Made by a program: the position numbers and the translations under genes. From Thermomonas flagellata (GTDB lineage Bacteria; Pseudomonadota; Gammaproteobacteria; Xanthomonadales; Xanthomonadaceae), in contig NZ_JAJOZK010000003.1 of assembly GCF_022419185.1 (NCBI RefSeq), positions 124,001 through 188,000 of the forward strand: DNA of 64,000 nt. Direction: 5' to 3'. Under the pieces are notes generated by a model that ran no database searches, had not been told where the DNA came from, and was given only the letters and a program-made list of their open reading frames with translations. Shown piece after piece: positions 1 through 10,005 of this stretch. Within the stretch, counting starts at the first letter, position 1. The number at the start of each line of letters is the position of its first letter.

Positions 1-705
1 GAGGGCCGCATCGCGCTGGCCCAGGACGGCGGCAAGGCGGTGCTGGTCGAGGTCAACTCCGAGACCGACTTCGTCGCCAACGATGCCAACTTCAAGGCCT
101 TCGCCGACGCGGTGGCGCAGGCCGCGCTCAGCTCCGGCGCGGGCGACGTCGAGGCCCTGAAGGCCGCCACGCTGGCCAGCGGCGAGAGCGTCGAGGAAGG
201 CCGCGCGGCCGCGGTCGCCAAGCTCGGCGAGAACATCCAGGTGCGCCGCCTGGTCCGCATCGACAGCGCCCACAACGTGGCCGCCTACGTGCACGGCGGC
301 AAGATCGGCGTGCTGGTCGAGGTCGCCGGCGGCGACGCCGACTTCGCGCGCGGGGTGGCCATGCACGTGGCCGCCATGAACCCGCCCTACAACAAGCAGG
401 CGGACGTGCCGGCCGAGTTCATCGCCAAGGAGAAGGAGATCGAGCTGGCGAAGATGAGCGAGAAGGACCGCGCCAAGCCGGCCGAGATCCTGGAGAAGAT
501 CATCAGCGGCAAGCTGGCCAAGATCGTCAACGAGGTCAGCCTGTACGGCCAGCCGTACGTGCTCAACACCGACCAGACCGTGGAGCAGGCGGCCAAGGCC
601 GCCGGCGCCGACGTGCTCGGCTTCACCCGTCTGGTGGTCGGCGAGGGCATCGAAAAGCCGGTCGAGGACTACGCCGCGGAAGTGGCCAAGGCCATGCAGG
701 TCTGA
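1..705 (+). CDS. tsf: Elongation factor Ts, C-terminal part (5' end outside window)
   Basis: Guanine-nucleotide exchange factor that regenerates EF-Tu-GTP in the cytoplasm during translation. The frame is open from base 1 and 234 residues are visible, so roughly the first 58 residues of a usual ~292-residue protein lie upstream. The core motif [12 protein letters not shown] sits near visible residues 17-28, followed by the dimerisation and C-terminal modules ([12 protein letters not shown], then a charged tail). The GTG at position 40 is only an internal valine, not the true start. The gene is followed by a strong intrinsic terminator and precedes pyrH, the usual rpsB-tsf-pyrH order. rpsB itself is outside the window. 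Confidence 0.97.
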   Translation, partial: EGRIALAQDGGKAVLVEVNSETDFVANDANFKAFADAVAQAALSSGAGDVEALKAATLASGESVEEGRAAAVAKLGENIQVRRLVRIDSAHNVAAYVHGGKIGVLVEVAGGDADFARGVAMHVAAMNPPYNKQADVPAEFIAKEKEIELAKMSEKDRAKPAEILEKIISGKLAKIVNEVSLYGQPYVLNTDQTVEQAAKAAGADVLGFTRLVVGEGIEKPVEDYAAEVAKAMQV

Positions 706-735
706 CCCTTCGGGCGATAGCGCAAGACACCCGGG

Positions 736-761
736 AAAACCCGCCGCGAGGCGGGTTTTTC
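736..761 (+). terminator. Intrinsic terminator after tsf
   Basis: A perfect 10-bp stem (AAAACCCGCC at 736-745 and GGCGGGTTTT at 750-759) closes a GCGA tetraloop of the GNRA class. It is followed by a short T tract at 756-760. It lies 30 nt after the tsf stop and is the only textbook stem-plus-U-tract terminator I see in the window. It separates the tsf transcript from the pyrH promoter. Confidence 0.9.
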
Positions 762-782
762 CGTTCCGCCGCAGCGCCGCGA

Positions 783-811
783 CTGCCGCGCCGGCGGGCT
801 TCCGCTAGAAT
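783..811 (+). promoter_or_regulatory. Candidate sigma-70 promoter of pyrH
   Basis: A -10 box TAGAAT (806-811, five of six matches to consensus) is preceded at 17 bp by CTGCCG (783-788), a weak -35. It lies just after the tsf terminator and 27 nt before the pyrH start, leaving a short leader with a GGAG ribosome site. Confidence 0.6.
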
Positions 812-838
812 TTCGCCGTTTGCCAGCCGGAGCCCGCC

Positions 839-1558
839 ATGTCCGCCCTCGCCTACCGCCGCGTCCTGCTCAAACTGTCCGGCGAGGCGCTGATGGGGGA
901 GGAGGACTACGGCATCGATCCCAAGGTGCTTGATCGCCTCGCGCGCGAGGTGATCGAGGCGCGCGAGGCCGGCGCCGAGATCGCGCTGGTGATCGGCGGC
1001 GGCAACATCTTCCGCGGCGCCGGGCTGGCGGCCGCCGGCATGGACCGCGTCACCGGCGACCAGATGGGCATGCTGGCCACCGTGATCAATGCGCTGGCGA
1101 TGCAGGACGCGCTGGAGAAGCTCGGCGCCAAGTGCCGGGTGATGAGCGCGATCAAGATCAACGACGTGTGCGAGGACTACATCCGCCGCCGCGCCGTGCG
1201 CCACCTCGAGAAGGGCCGGATCACCATCTTCGCGGCCGGCACCGGCAACCCGTTCTTCACCACCGACTCCGGCGCCGCGCTGCGCGCGATCGAGATCGGC
1301 GCCGACCTGCTGCTGAAGGCGACCAAGGTGGACGGGGTGTACGACAAGGACCCCAAGAAGCATGCAGACGCCGTCCGCTTCGACGCGCTGCGCTACGACG
1401 AGGTGATCGCGCGCGACCTGCAGGTGATGGACACCGCCGCGTTCGCGCTCTGCCGCGACGCCGGGCTGCCGCTGCGGATCTTCGACATGGCCCAGCCCGG
1501 GGTGCTGCTGCGGATCCTGCGCGGCGAGCCGGTCGGCACCCTGGTCCACGCCGGCTGA
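839..1558 (+). CDS. pyrH: UMP kinase (uridylate kinase)
   Basis: Phosphorylates UMP to UDP with ATP in de novo pyrimidine synthesis; a cytoplasmic hexamer of the amino acid kinase fold, normally activated by GTP and inhibited by UTP. The 239-residue length is standard. Visible motifs: KLSGEALMG near residue 12 (phosphate-binding start), GGGNIFRG near residue 54, TDSGAALRA near residue 141 and [11 protein letters not shown] near residue 160. The ATG has a GGAG element about 7 nt upstream. pyrH usually directly precedes frr; here a CDF transporter gene lies between them. Confidence 0.97.
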   Translation: MSALAYRRVLLKLSGEALMGEEDYGIDPKVLDRLAREVIEAREAGAEIALVIGGGNIFRGAGLAAAGMDRVTGDQMGMLATVINALAMQDALEKLGAKCRVMSAIKINDVCEDYIRRRAVRHLEKGRITIFAAGTGNPFFTTDSGAALRAIEIGADLLLKATKVDGVYDKDPKKHADAVRFDALRYDEVIARDLQVMDTAAFALCRDAGLPLRIFDMAQPGVLLRILRGEPVGTLVHAG

Positions 1559-1625
1559 GCGCCCCGCCGCCACGACGCCCGCCGCCGTAATAGTGTCCGC
1601 GCGCGGCGCATGGCAGGCTGCGCGC

Positions 1626-2588
1626 ATGCACGGCCACCACCACGCCCACGACGCGACCCGCGCCTTCGCCTGGGTCACCCTGCTCAACCTCGCCTACACC
1701 GCGGTCGAGGCCGGCTACGGCTTCGCCACCGGGTCGCTGGCGCTGCTGTCGGACGCGCTGCACAACGCCGGCGATGTGCTCGGCCTCGGTCTGGCCTGGG
1801 CCGCCGCGGCGCTCGCCCAGCGCGCGCCGACCGCCCGCCACACCTACGGCTGGCGGCGCGCGACCCTGCTCGCCCCGCTCGCCAATGCGGTGGTGCTGGT
1901 CGGCTTCTCCGGCGCCCTCGGGTGGGAGGCGCTGCGCCGCTTCGCCGCGCCGCCGCAGGTGCCCGGCGCCACGGTGATGGTGGTGGCCGCGATCGGGATC
2001 GCGGTCAATCTCGGCGCCGCCTGGCTGGTGCGCGACGGCCACGCCCACGACCTCAACCGGCGCGCCGCGTTCCTGCACCTGGTGGCCGACGCCGCGGTGT
2101 CGCTGGCGGCGGTGCTGGCCGGCGCCGGCATCCACTGGCTGGGCTGGGAATGGCTGGATCCGGCGACCGCGCTGCTGGTCGCGCTGGTGGTCGCGGCCGG
2201 ATCGTTCGGCCTGCTGCGCGACGCCTTCGCGGCCGCGATGGACGCGGTGCCGCGCCACCTCGACCGCGGCGAGGTCGAACGCTGGCTGCTGGCGCAGCCG
2301 GGCGTGCGCCAGGCCCACCACCTGCACATCTGGTCGCTGGGCACCGGCGAGATCGCGCTGACCGCGCACTTGGTGCGCGAGGACGCCGGCGACCACGACG
2401 CCTTTCTCGACCGCCTGGCCGAGGAACTGGACGCACGCTTCGGCATCAATCACCCGACCATCCAGATCGAGCGCGGCGGCGACTGTGCCCACGACTGCAT
2501 CCAGCGCGCCCCGCACGGGCGCGCGCACGACCATGCCCATGCGCACGCCCACCCGCATCCCCACGCGGGAGGCCAGCACCGGCACTGA
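1626..2588 (+). CDS. Cation diffusion facilitator (CDF) metal efflux transporter
   Basis: Predicted inner-membrane proton-coupled exporter of a divalent metal, most likely zinc or cobalt by family resemblance (ZitB/CzcD type). The 320-residue protein opens with a His-rich stretch (MHGHHHAHD). It has six hydrophobic segments and two transmembrane metal-site motifs, SDALHNAGD near residue 43 and HLVADAAVS near residue 153. A cytoplasmic C-terminal domain follows ([10 protein letters not shown]), then a His/Asp-rich tail rich in HAH repeats. I chose ATG 1626 over an in-frame GTG at 1593 because the GTG lies within the upstream -10-like sequence and the ATG gives the typical CDF N-terminus. It interrupts the pyrH-frr pair. 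Substrate is not determinable from sequence. Confidence 0.9.
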   Translation: MHGHHHAHDATRAFAWVTLLNLAYTAVEAGYGFATGSLALLSDALHNAGDVLGLGLAWAAAALAQRAPTARHTYGWRRATLLAPLANAVVLVGFSGALGWEALRRFAAPPQVPGATVMVVAAIGIAVNLGAAWLVRDGHAHDLNRRAAFLHLVADAAVSLAAVLAGAGIHWLGWEWLDPATALLVALVVAAGSFGLLRDAFAAAMDAVPRHLDRGEVERWLLAQPGVRQAHHLHIWSLGTGEIALTAHLVREDAGDHDAFLDRLAEELDARFGINHPTIQIERGGDCAHDCIQRAPHGRAHDHAHAHAHPHPHAGGQHRH

Positions 2589-2612
2589 GGCGCGGCCCGG
2601 CTCGCATATAAT
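2585..2612 (+). promoter_or_regulatory. Candidate sigma-70 promoter of frr
   Basis: A perfect TATAAT (2607-2612) follows CTGAGG (2585-2590, three of six to the -35 consensus) at 16 bp. The -35 overlaps the stop codon of the CDF gene. It lies 31 nt before the frr start and would uncouple frr from the upstream transporter gene. Confidence 0.65.
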
Positions 2613-2643
2613 CCCGGGGTTGCCCCATTCCCGGAGCCCGTCG

Positions 2644-3201
2644 ATGCTGAACGAGATCAAGAAGGACGCGCAGGCGCGGATGGCCAAGAGCGTCGAGGCG
2701 CTGCGCCACAACCTGGTCAAGGTCCGCACCGGCCGCGCCAGCACCGGCCTGGTCGATACCATCAAGGTCAACTACTACGGCGCGGACATGCCGCTGTCGC
2801 AGGTCGCCAGCGTGTCGGTGGCCGACGCCCGCTCGATCACCATCACCCCGTGGGAGAAGCAGATGGTCGGCGCGATCGAGAAGGCGATCCTCGCCTCCGA
2901 CCTCGGCCTCACCCCGAACACCGCCGGCACCGTGATCCGCCTGAACCTGCCGCCGCTGACCGAGGAGCGCCGGCGCGAGCTGGCCAAGGTGGTGCACCAC
3001 GAGGGCGAGGACGCCAAGGTGGCGATCCGCAACATCCGCCGCGACGCCAACCACCACGTCAAGGAACTGCTGAAGGACAAGCAGATCACCGAGGACGAGG
3101 CGGCGCGCTGCGAGCAGGACATCCAGAAGCTGACCGACGCCGCCATCAAGGACGTGGACGAGGTGGTCAAGGCCAAGGAAGCCGAGCTGATGGCGGTCTG
3201 A
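2644..3201 (+). CDS. frr: Ribosome recycling factor
   Basis: Splits post-termination ribosomes together with EF-G so that subunits and mRNA are released. The 185-residue protein has the normal length and the long three-helix bundle plus beta domain pattern: [13 protein letters not shown] at the start, [12 protein letters not shown] near residue 23, [12 protein letters not shown] near residue 100, and the terminal helix ending in KEAELMAV. The frame is open further upstream to 2485, but ATG 2644 gives the conserved N-terminus and has a CCGGAG element about 10 nt upstream. A TATAAT promoter lies just before it. Confidence 0.97.
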   Translation: MLNEIKKDAQARMAKSVEALRHNLVKVRTGRASTGLVDTIKVNYYGADMPLSQVASVSVADARSITITPWEKQMVGAIEKAILASDLGLTPNTAGTVIRLNLPPLTEERRRELAKVVHHEGEDAKVAIRNIRRDANHHVKELLKDKQITEDEAARCEQDIQKLTDAAIKDVDEVVKAKEAELMAV

Positions 3202-3294
3202 ACCGCCGCGCCGGCGCCCGCCCATGCCTGCCGCCCGCCGCCGCCCACCGCCGCGCCGCGCGCCCCGGCCCACCCCCGGCCGGCCGCCGCGCGC

Positions 3295-4044
3295 ATGAGC
3301 GCCGCCGCGCCGCTGCCGCGGCACATCGCCATCATCATGGACGGCAACGGGCGCTGGGCGCGCCTGCGCCGGCGCCCGCGCCTGGTCGGGCACCGTGCCG
3401 GCGCGCGTGCGGTGCGCGCCTGCATCGAGCTGTGCCTGCAGCGCGGCATCCCGGCGCTGACCCTGTTCGCGTTCTCCAGCGAGAACTGGCAGCGCCCGCC
3501 GGAGGAAGTACGCGGGCTGATGAAACTGTTCCTCGGCGTGCTCGAGCGCGAGGTGGACGACCTGCATGCGCGCGGGGTGCGGCTGCGCTTCATCGGCGAG
3601 CGCGCGCGCTTCGAGCCGGCGATCCGCGCGCGCATGGCCGCCGCGGAGGCCCTGACCGCCGGCAACGCCCGCCTGCAGCTCACCGTCGCCGCCGGCTATG
3701 GCGGCCGCCAGGACATCGCGCGCGCCGCGCGCGCGCTGGCCGAACAGGTGGCCGCCGGCCGGCTGCGCCCGGAGCAGATCGACGAGCACCTGCTCGGGAC
3801 GCAGGTGGCGCTGGCCGACCTGCCGCCACCGGACCTGTTCATCCGCACCGGCGGCGAGCTGCGCATCAGCAATTTCCTGCTGTGGCAGCTGGCCTACACC
3901 GAGCTGTGGTTCACCCCGGTGCTGTGGCCGGACGTGGACGCCGCGCTGCTGGAACAGGCGCTGGCCGACTATGCCGGGCGTGAACGCCGCTACGGCCTGA
4001 CCAGCGAGCAACTGGCGCAGGGCGGCACGGAGCACGCGGCATGA
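3295..4044 (+). CDS. uppS: Undecaprenyl diphosphate synthase (cis-prenyltransferase)
   Basis: Condenses isopentenyl diphosphate onto farnesyl diphosphate to make the C55 carrier lipid used for peptidoglycan and O-antigen. The 249-residue length is typical. The pyrophosphate-binding motif HIAIIMDGNGRWA has its catalytic Asp at residue 16; FAFSSENW occurs near residue 59 and IRTGGELRISNFLLWQ near residue 182. The farnesyl substrate would come from IspA, encoded later in the window. The stop overlaps the cdsA start by 4 nt (ATGA), indicating translational coupling. A C-rich 93-nt spacer separates it from frr. Confidence 0.97.
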   Translation: MSAAAPLPRHIAIIMDGNGRWARLRRRPRLVGHRAGARAVRACIELCLQRGIPALTLFAFSSENWQRPPEEVRGLMKLFLGVLEREVDDLHARGVRLRFIGERARFEPAIRARMAAAEALTAGNARLQLTVAAGYGGRQDIARAARALAEQVAAGRLRPEQIDEHLLGTQVALADLPPPDLFIRTGGELRISNFLLWQLAYTELWFTPVLWPDVDAALLEQALADYAGRERRYGLTSEQLAQGGTEHAA

Positions 4045-4892
4045 CCCGCACCCGCCTGCTGGCAGCGCTGGTGATGGCGCCCGCAGTGATCCTGGCGGTG
4101 CTGCTGGCACCGACCCCGCTGCTGGCGGCGCTGGCGGCGGCGGTGTTCCTGATCGCGCTGTGGGAGTGGCTGCGTCTGGCCGAAATCAGCGACACCCTCG
4201 CCCGCACCGCCCTGCTGGCCTGCAACGTCGCGCTGATGGCGGCCCTGGCCTGGGGCTCGCGCACCCGCGACGGCGGCAGCCTGGCCCTGCTGCAGCTGGC
4301 GGTAGTGATCGGGGTCGGCTGGTGGCTGCTGGCCCTGCTGTGGCTGCGCCATCCCGGCTTCGCCGCCGCCCACGACGGACCGGCGCGGATGGCCAAGCTG
4401 GCCGCCGGCAGCCTGGCGGTGATCCCGGCCTGGTGCGCGCTCGCGCTGATCCACGCCACCCCCCCGAACGGCCACCGCTGGCTGCTGCTGGCGCTGTGCC
4501 TGGTGTGGGCGGCCGACACCGGCGCCTATTTCGCCGGCCGTCGCTTCGGCGGGCGCTGGTTCGGCGGGCGCCGGCTGGCGCCGCGCATCAGCCCGAACAA
4601 GACCCTGGAGGGGCTGGCCGGCGGCCTGCTGCTGGTGCTGCTGGTGGCGCTCGCCGGCGCCCCGCTGGCCGGGGCGAGCGCCACGCAGTTGCCGGCGGTG
4701 GCGCTGGTGGCGCTGGCGACCGCGCTCGCGGCGGTGCTCGGTGACCTGTTCGAGAGTCTGCTCAAGCGCCAGGCCGGGGTGAAGGACGCCGGCGACCTGA
4801 TCCCGGGGCACGGCGGCCTGCTCGACCGTCTCGACAGCGTGCTGGCGGCGCTGCCGGTGTTCGCCCTCGGCAAGGCCTGGCTGGGGTTCTGA
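4041..4892 (+). CDS. cdsA: Phosphatidate cytidylyltransferase (CDP-diglyceride synthase)
   Basis: Integral inner-membrane enzyme that makes CDP-diacylglycerol from phosphatidic acid and CTP, the entry to all bacterial phospholipids. The 283-residue protein is strongly hydrophobic with about eight predicted membrane segments. It carries the family signature near its C-terminus: SLLKRQAGVKDAGDLIPGHG around residues 239-258, then LLDRLDS. It is coupled to uppS by a 4-nt overlap and is separated from dxr by only three bases, in the conserved uppS-cdsA-dxr-rseP cluster. Confidence 0.96.
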   Translation: MTRTRLLAALVMAPAVILAVLLAPTPLLAALAAAVFLIALWEWLRLAEISDTLARTALLACNVALMAALAWGSRTRDGGSLALLQLAVVIGVGWWLLALLWLRHPGFAAAHDGPARMAKLAAGSLAVIPAWCALALIHATPPNGHRWLLLALCLVWAADTGAYFAGRRFGGRWFGGRRLAPRISPNKTLEGLAGGLLLVLLVALAGAPLAGASATQLPAVALVALATALAAVLGDLFESLLKRQAGVKDAGDLIPGHGGLLDRLDSVLAALPVFALGKAWLGF

Positions 4893-4895
4893 GCC

Positions 4896-6076
<1,181 letters not shown>

Positions 6077-6080
<4 letters not shown>

Positions 6081-7438
6081 GCGGGGTGCTCGGTTCGGTG
6101 TGGTGGATGCTGGTCGCGCTCGGGGTGCTGGTCACCTTCCACGAGTTCGGCCATTACTGGGTCGCGCGCCGCTGCGGGGTCAAGGTGCTGCGCTTCTCGA
6201 TCGGGTTCGGCCGCCCGCTGTGGACGCGGCGCGGGCGCGACGGCACCGAGTACGTGATCGCCGCGATCCCGCTCGGCGGCTACGTGAAGATGCTCGACGA
6301 GCGCGAGGCGGAGGTGCCGCCGGAGCAGCGCCCGCTGGCCTTCAACAACAAGCCGGTGTGGCAGCGGATGGCGATCGTGGCCGCCGGCCCGCTGGCCAAC
6401 CTGGTGCTGGCGGTGGCGCTGCTGTGGGCGATGCTGGTGATCGGCCGCCCCGACCATGCGCCCATCGTCGGCCAGGCCCAGGGCCTGGCGGCGGCGGCCG
6501 GGCTGCAGCCCGGCGACCGCCTGCTGGCGGTCGGCACCCGCGCCACCCCGACCTGGAGCGAGGCCGAACTGGCGCTGGCGGTGGCCGCGCTCGATCGCGC
6601 GCCGGTCACGCTGGAAGTGGCCCGGCCCGGCCGCAGCACCCCGCTGCGGCGCACCCTGCCGCTGCAGCAACTGCCGGCGCGGATCGACGAGACCCGCACC
6701 CTCGCCGCGATCGGGCTGACCCCCCGCCACCTGCTGGTGCCGGCGGTGGTCGGCAAAGTGGTCGAAGGCAGCCCCGCCTGGGGCGTACTGGCCGAGGGCG
6801 ACACCATCACCGCGATCGACGGCCACCCGGTCACCAGCTTCGAGGACATCGCCCCGCTGCTGGCGCGCCTGGGGCAGCGCGGCGGCCCGGGCATGGTCGA
6901 AGTGCTCCGCGACGGCGAGCGGCTGGCGCTGGAGCTGACCCCGGCACGCGAGGTCGGCCGCGACGGCCAGGTGCACTGGCGGCTCGGCATCGCCAACGCG
7001 CCGCCGCCGCGCCCGGCCACCGACGCGGTGCTGCGGCTGGGGCCGCTGGCGGCGGTGCCGGCGGCGGTGCGCGAGACCGGCTACCAGGTGCGCCAGCTGC
7101 TGGGCATGCTCGGGCGCGCCTTCAGCGGCGCGGTCTCGGTGCAGAACACGGTGTCCGGGCCGATCACCATCGCCCAGGTCGCCAACGGCTATGCCAGCCT
7201 CGGCCCGGCCTGGTTCCTGAACTTCCTGGCCCTGCTCTCGATCAGCCTGGCCATCCTCAACCTGCTGCCGATCCCCGTCTTGGACGGGGGTCACCTGCTG
7301 TATTACCTTATCGAACTGGTCATCGGCCGCCCGCTGGGCGACCGCGTGGTGGCCGCGGGCCAGTACATCGGCCTGGCCCTGCTGGCCGGCCTGATGGGGC
7401 TGGCCTTCTACAACGACATCCTGCGGCTGGTGTCGTGA
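6077..7438 (+). CDS. rseP: Site-2 intramembrane zinc protease RseP
   Basis: Cleaves membrane-embedded anti-sigma factors (RseA in E. coli) to release the envelope-stress sigma factor, and clears remnant signal peptides. The 453-residue protein begins with a membrane segment carrying the zinc motif HEFGH (His22, Glu23, His26). Two PDZ-like regions follow, at roughly residues 115-190 and 205-290. The conserved [11 protein letters not shown] has its third metal ligand Asp403 in a late membrane segment. The start is fixed by the ATGA overlap with dxr. It sits directly before bamA, a common linkage of envelope-stress sensing and outer-membrane assembly. Confidence 0.96.
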
Positions 7439-7532
7439 CGCGCCGTCCACCCCGCGCCGGCGTGCCGGCGTCCGGCCAATCCACCGTGCTTGCCCGGCCC
7501 GCCGCGCGGGCCCCCCAACCAGGATGTTGCGA

Positions 7533-9998
7533 ATGCCCCGATCCCTGCCCCGCCGCCTGCTGACCCTCGCCCTGGCCTCGGCGCTCGCGCTGCCGGCCTG
7601 GGCCCAGGCGACGTTCGCGCCGTTCACGGTGACCGACATCCGCATCGACGGCCTGCAGCGCATCGGCGCCGGCACCGTCCTGACCTACCTGCCGGTCGAG
7701 CGCGGCGACACCCTGGACGCCGCCAAGGCCGCGCAGGCGCTGCGCGCGCTGTACAAGACCGGGTTCTTCCAGGACGTGAAGCTCGACCACCAGGGCGGGA
7801 TCCTGGTGGTGAGCGTGGTCGAGCGCCCGGCGATCAACAAGCTGACCATCACCGGCAACAAGGACCTCAAGACCGAGGACCTGATGAAGGGCCTGAAGGA
7901 GATCGGCCTGGCCGAGGGCGAGACCTACAACCCGCTCAACCTCGACCGCGTCACTCAGGAACTGACCCGGCAGTACAACAACCGCGGCAAGTACAACGTC
8001 CAGATCACCCCGACCGTCACCCGCCTCGACCGCAACCGGGTCGACGTGACGCTGGCGATCAAGGAAGGCAAGGCGGCCAAGATCCGCCACATCAACCTGA
8101 TCGGCAACGACAGCTTCAGCGACAAGGACATCACCAAGAACTGGGAGTCGCACACCAGCAACTGGCTGTCCTGGTACAAGCGCGACGACCAGTACTCGCG
8201 CGAGAAGCTCTCCGGCGACATCGAGAAGCTCAACTCCTGGTATCTCGACCGCGGCTACATCGACTTCAGCCTGGACTCCACCCAGGTCGCGATCAGCGGC
8301 GACAAGAAGGACATGTTCATCACCGCCGGCATCACCGAGGGCGACGTGTACACGGTGTCCGCGGTCAGCGTCTCCGGCGACACCATCCTGCCCAAGGAGG
8401 ACATCGAGAAGATGGTGTCCTTCATCAAGCCCGGCAGCACCTTCTCGCGCGCGTGGCTGGAGCTGGCGACCAATGCGATCACCGCGCGCCTGGCCAACGT
8501 CGGCTACGCGTTCGCCAAGGTCAACCCGGTGCCGACCATCGACCGCAGCAAGCGCACGGTGGCGATCGACTTCCAGGTCCAGCCCGGGCCGCGGGTGATG
8601 GTCCGCCGCATCGTGTTCAAGGGCAATACCCGCACCGCCGACCAGGTGCTGCGCCGCGAGATGCGCCAGTTCGAGAACACCTGGTACTCGCAGGCCGCGA
8701 TCGACCGCGGCAAGGTGCGCCTGGACCGCCTCGGCTACTTCGAGGAGGTCAGCGTGGACAACGAGCCGGTCGCCGGCAGCGACGACCAGGTGGACGTGGT
8801 CTACACGGTCAAGGAGACCACCTCCGGCAGCATCTCCGCGGGCGTCGGCTATTCCCAGCTGACCGGCGTCAACCTGTCGCTGCAGCTGTCGGAGAACAAC
8901 TTCCTCGGCACCGGCAACCGGGTCTCGACCTCGATCACCCGCAGCATCTACCAGCGCCGCTACGACTTCACCTTCGTCAACCCGTACTTCACCGACGACG
9001 GCGTCTCGCTCGGCTACAACCTGTGGTGGCGCAAGTTCGACTACTCGAGCTTCAACGTCGCCCAGTACTCCACCAACAGCGGCGCCGCGCAGGTGTTCAC
9101 CTCGGTGCCGATCAGCGAGAGCGACTCGGTCTCGCTGATGTTCGGCATCGACAGCAACAAGATCCTGGCGATTGAGGGCTCCACCCCGCCGCCGCTGGTG
9201 GACTACATCAACGCGGTCGGCAACCGCACCTTCCACGCCTGGCGCATGCAGGCCGGCTGGGGCCGCGACACCCGCAACGACTACTTCATGCCGGTGGTCG
9301 GCATGACCCAGAACCTGACCGCCGAGATCACCCTGCCCGGCTCCACCGTCGAGTACTACAAGCTGCAGTACGACGTGGCGCGCTACTGGCCGATCAGCCG
9401 CGCGCTGGTGCTGCGCACCGCGCTCAACCTGGGCTACGGGGATTCCTACGGCAAGACCTTCACCCGCAACCTGTGCTTCACCCCGCCGACCCTGATCGAC
9501 AGCAACAACGACGGCGTGGTCGACACCTCGGTGCCCGGCCCGCCGCCGAGCGTGCCGTGCCTGACCACCTCGCCGGACTACGTGAAGACGGTGACCGCGC
9601 GCGGCCTGCCGTTCTTCGAGAACTTCTACGCCGGCGGCATCGCCGCGCAGGGCCGGGTGCGCGGTTTCATGGACAACACCCTGGGCCCGGTCTACATCTC
9701 CCCCGGCGGCTTCCGCCAGCCGCTGGGCGGCTCGTTCCTGCTGGCCGGCTCGATCGAGACGGTGTTCCCCAAGCTGTTCGACAGCCCGGCGGCGCGGGTC
9801 TCGGCGTTCCTCGACTTCGGCAACGTGTACGACGGCTGGAAGAACTTCAAGGCCAACGAACTGCGCGCATCGACCGGCGTGGCCCTGCTGTGGCGCTCGC
9901 CGATGGGCCCGCTGTCGATCAGCTATGCGTTCCCGCTGCGCAAGAAGCCCGGCGACCAGCTCGAGCGCCTGCAGTTCACCTTCGGTGGCGGCTTCTGA
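7533..9998 (+). CDS. bamA: Outer membrane protein assembly factor BamA
   Basis: Core of the BAM complex that inserts beta-barrel proteins into the outer membrane. The 821-residue precursor has a signal peptide ending AWAQA near residue 28, five POTRA domains (about residues 30-430) and a C-terminal barrel ending in Phe (FTFGGGF). The conserved VRGF motif of loop 6 is present in GRVRGFMDNT. An in-frame ATG exists at 7524, but AGGA at 7521-7524 is correctly spaced only for the ATG at 7533. Odd feature: an insertion near residues 645-685 holds two cysteines (648 and 676) and a calcium-loop-like DSNNDGVVD. Lies between rseP and lpxD. Confidence 0.96.
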   Translation: MPRSLPRRLLTLALASALALPAWAQATFAPFTVTDIRIDGLQRIGAGTVLTYLPVERGDTLDAAKAAQALRALYKTGFFQDVKLDHQGGILVVSVVERPAINKLTITGNKDLKTEDLMKGLKEIGLAEGETYNPLNLDRVTQELTRQYNNRGKYNVQITPTVTRLDRNRVDVTLAIKEGKAAKIRHINLIGNDSFSDKDITKNWESHTSNWLSWYKRDDQYSREKLSGDIEKLNSWYLDRGYIDFSLDSTQVAISGDKKDMFITAGITEGDVYTVSAVSVSGDTILPKEDIEKMVSFIKPGSTFSRAWLELATNAITARLANVGYAFAKVNPVPTIDRSKRTVAIDFQVQPGPRVMVRRIVFKGNTRTADQVLRREMRQFENTWYSQAAIDRGKVRLDRLGYFEEVSVDNEPVAGSDDQVDVVYTVKETTSGSISAGVGYSQLTGVNLSLQLSENNFLGTGNRVSTSITRSIYQRRYDFTFVNPYFTDDGVSLGYNLWWRKFDYSSFNVAQYSTNSGAAQVFTSVPISESDSVSLMFGIDSNKILAIEGSTPPPLVDYINAVGNRTFHAWRMQAGWGRDTRNDYFMPVVGMTQNLTAEITLPGSTVEYYKLQYDVARYWPISRALVLRTALNLGYGDSYGKTFTRNLCFTPPTLIDSNNDGVVDTSVPGPPPSVPCLTTSPDYVKTVTARGLPFFENFYAGGIAAQGRVRGFMDNTLGPVYISPGGFRQPLGGSFLLAGSIETVFPKLFDSPAARVSAFLDFGNVYDGWKNFKANELRASTGVALLWRSPMGPLSISYAFPLRKKPGDQLERLQFTFGGGF

Positions 9999-10005
9999 GG
10001 CCGGC

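Noticed and set aside
1593-1625. Upstream GTG start for the CDF transporter
   Set aside because: It lies within a TAATAGTGT element and would add residues not typical of the family; ATG 1626 gives the expected His-rich N-terminus.
7439-7532. A sigma-E type promoter before bamA
   Set aside because: bamA is under sigma-E control in E. coli, but I see no GAACTT-N16-TCTGA-like pair in the 94-nt gap, only a short GC hairpin (CGCCGG-CGTG-CCGGCG).
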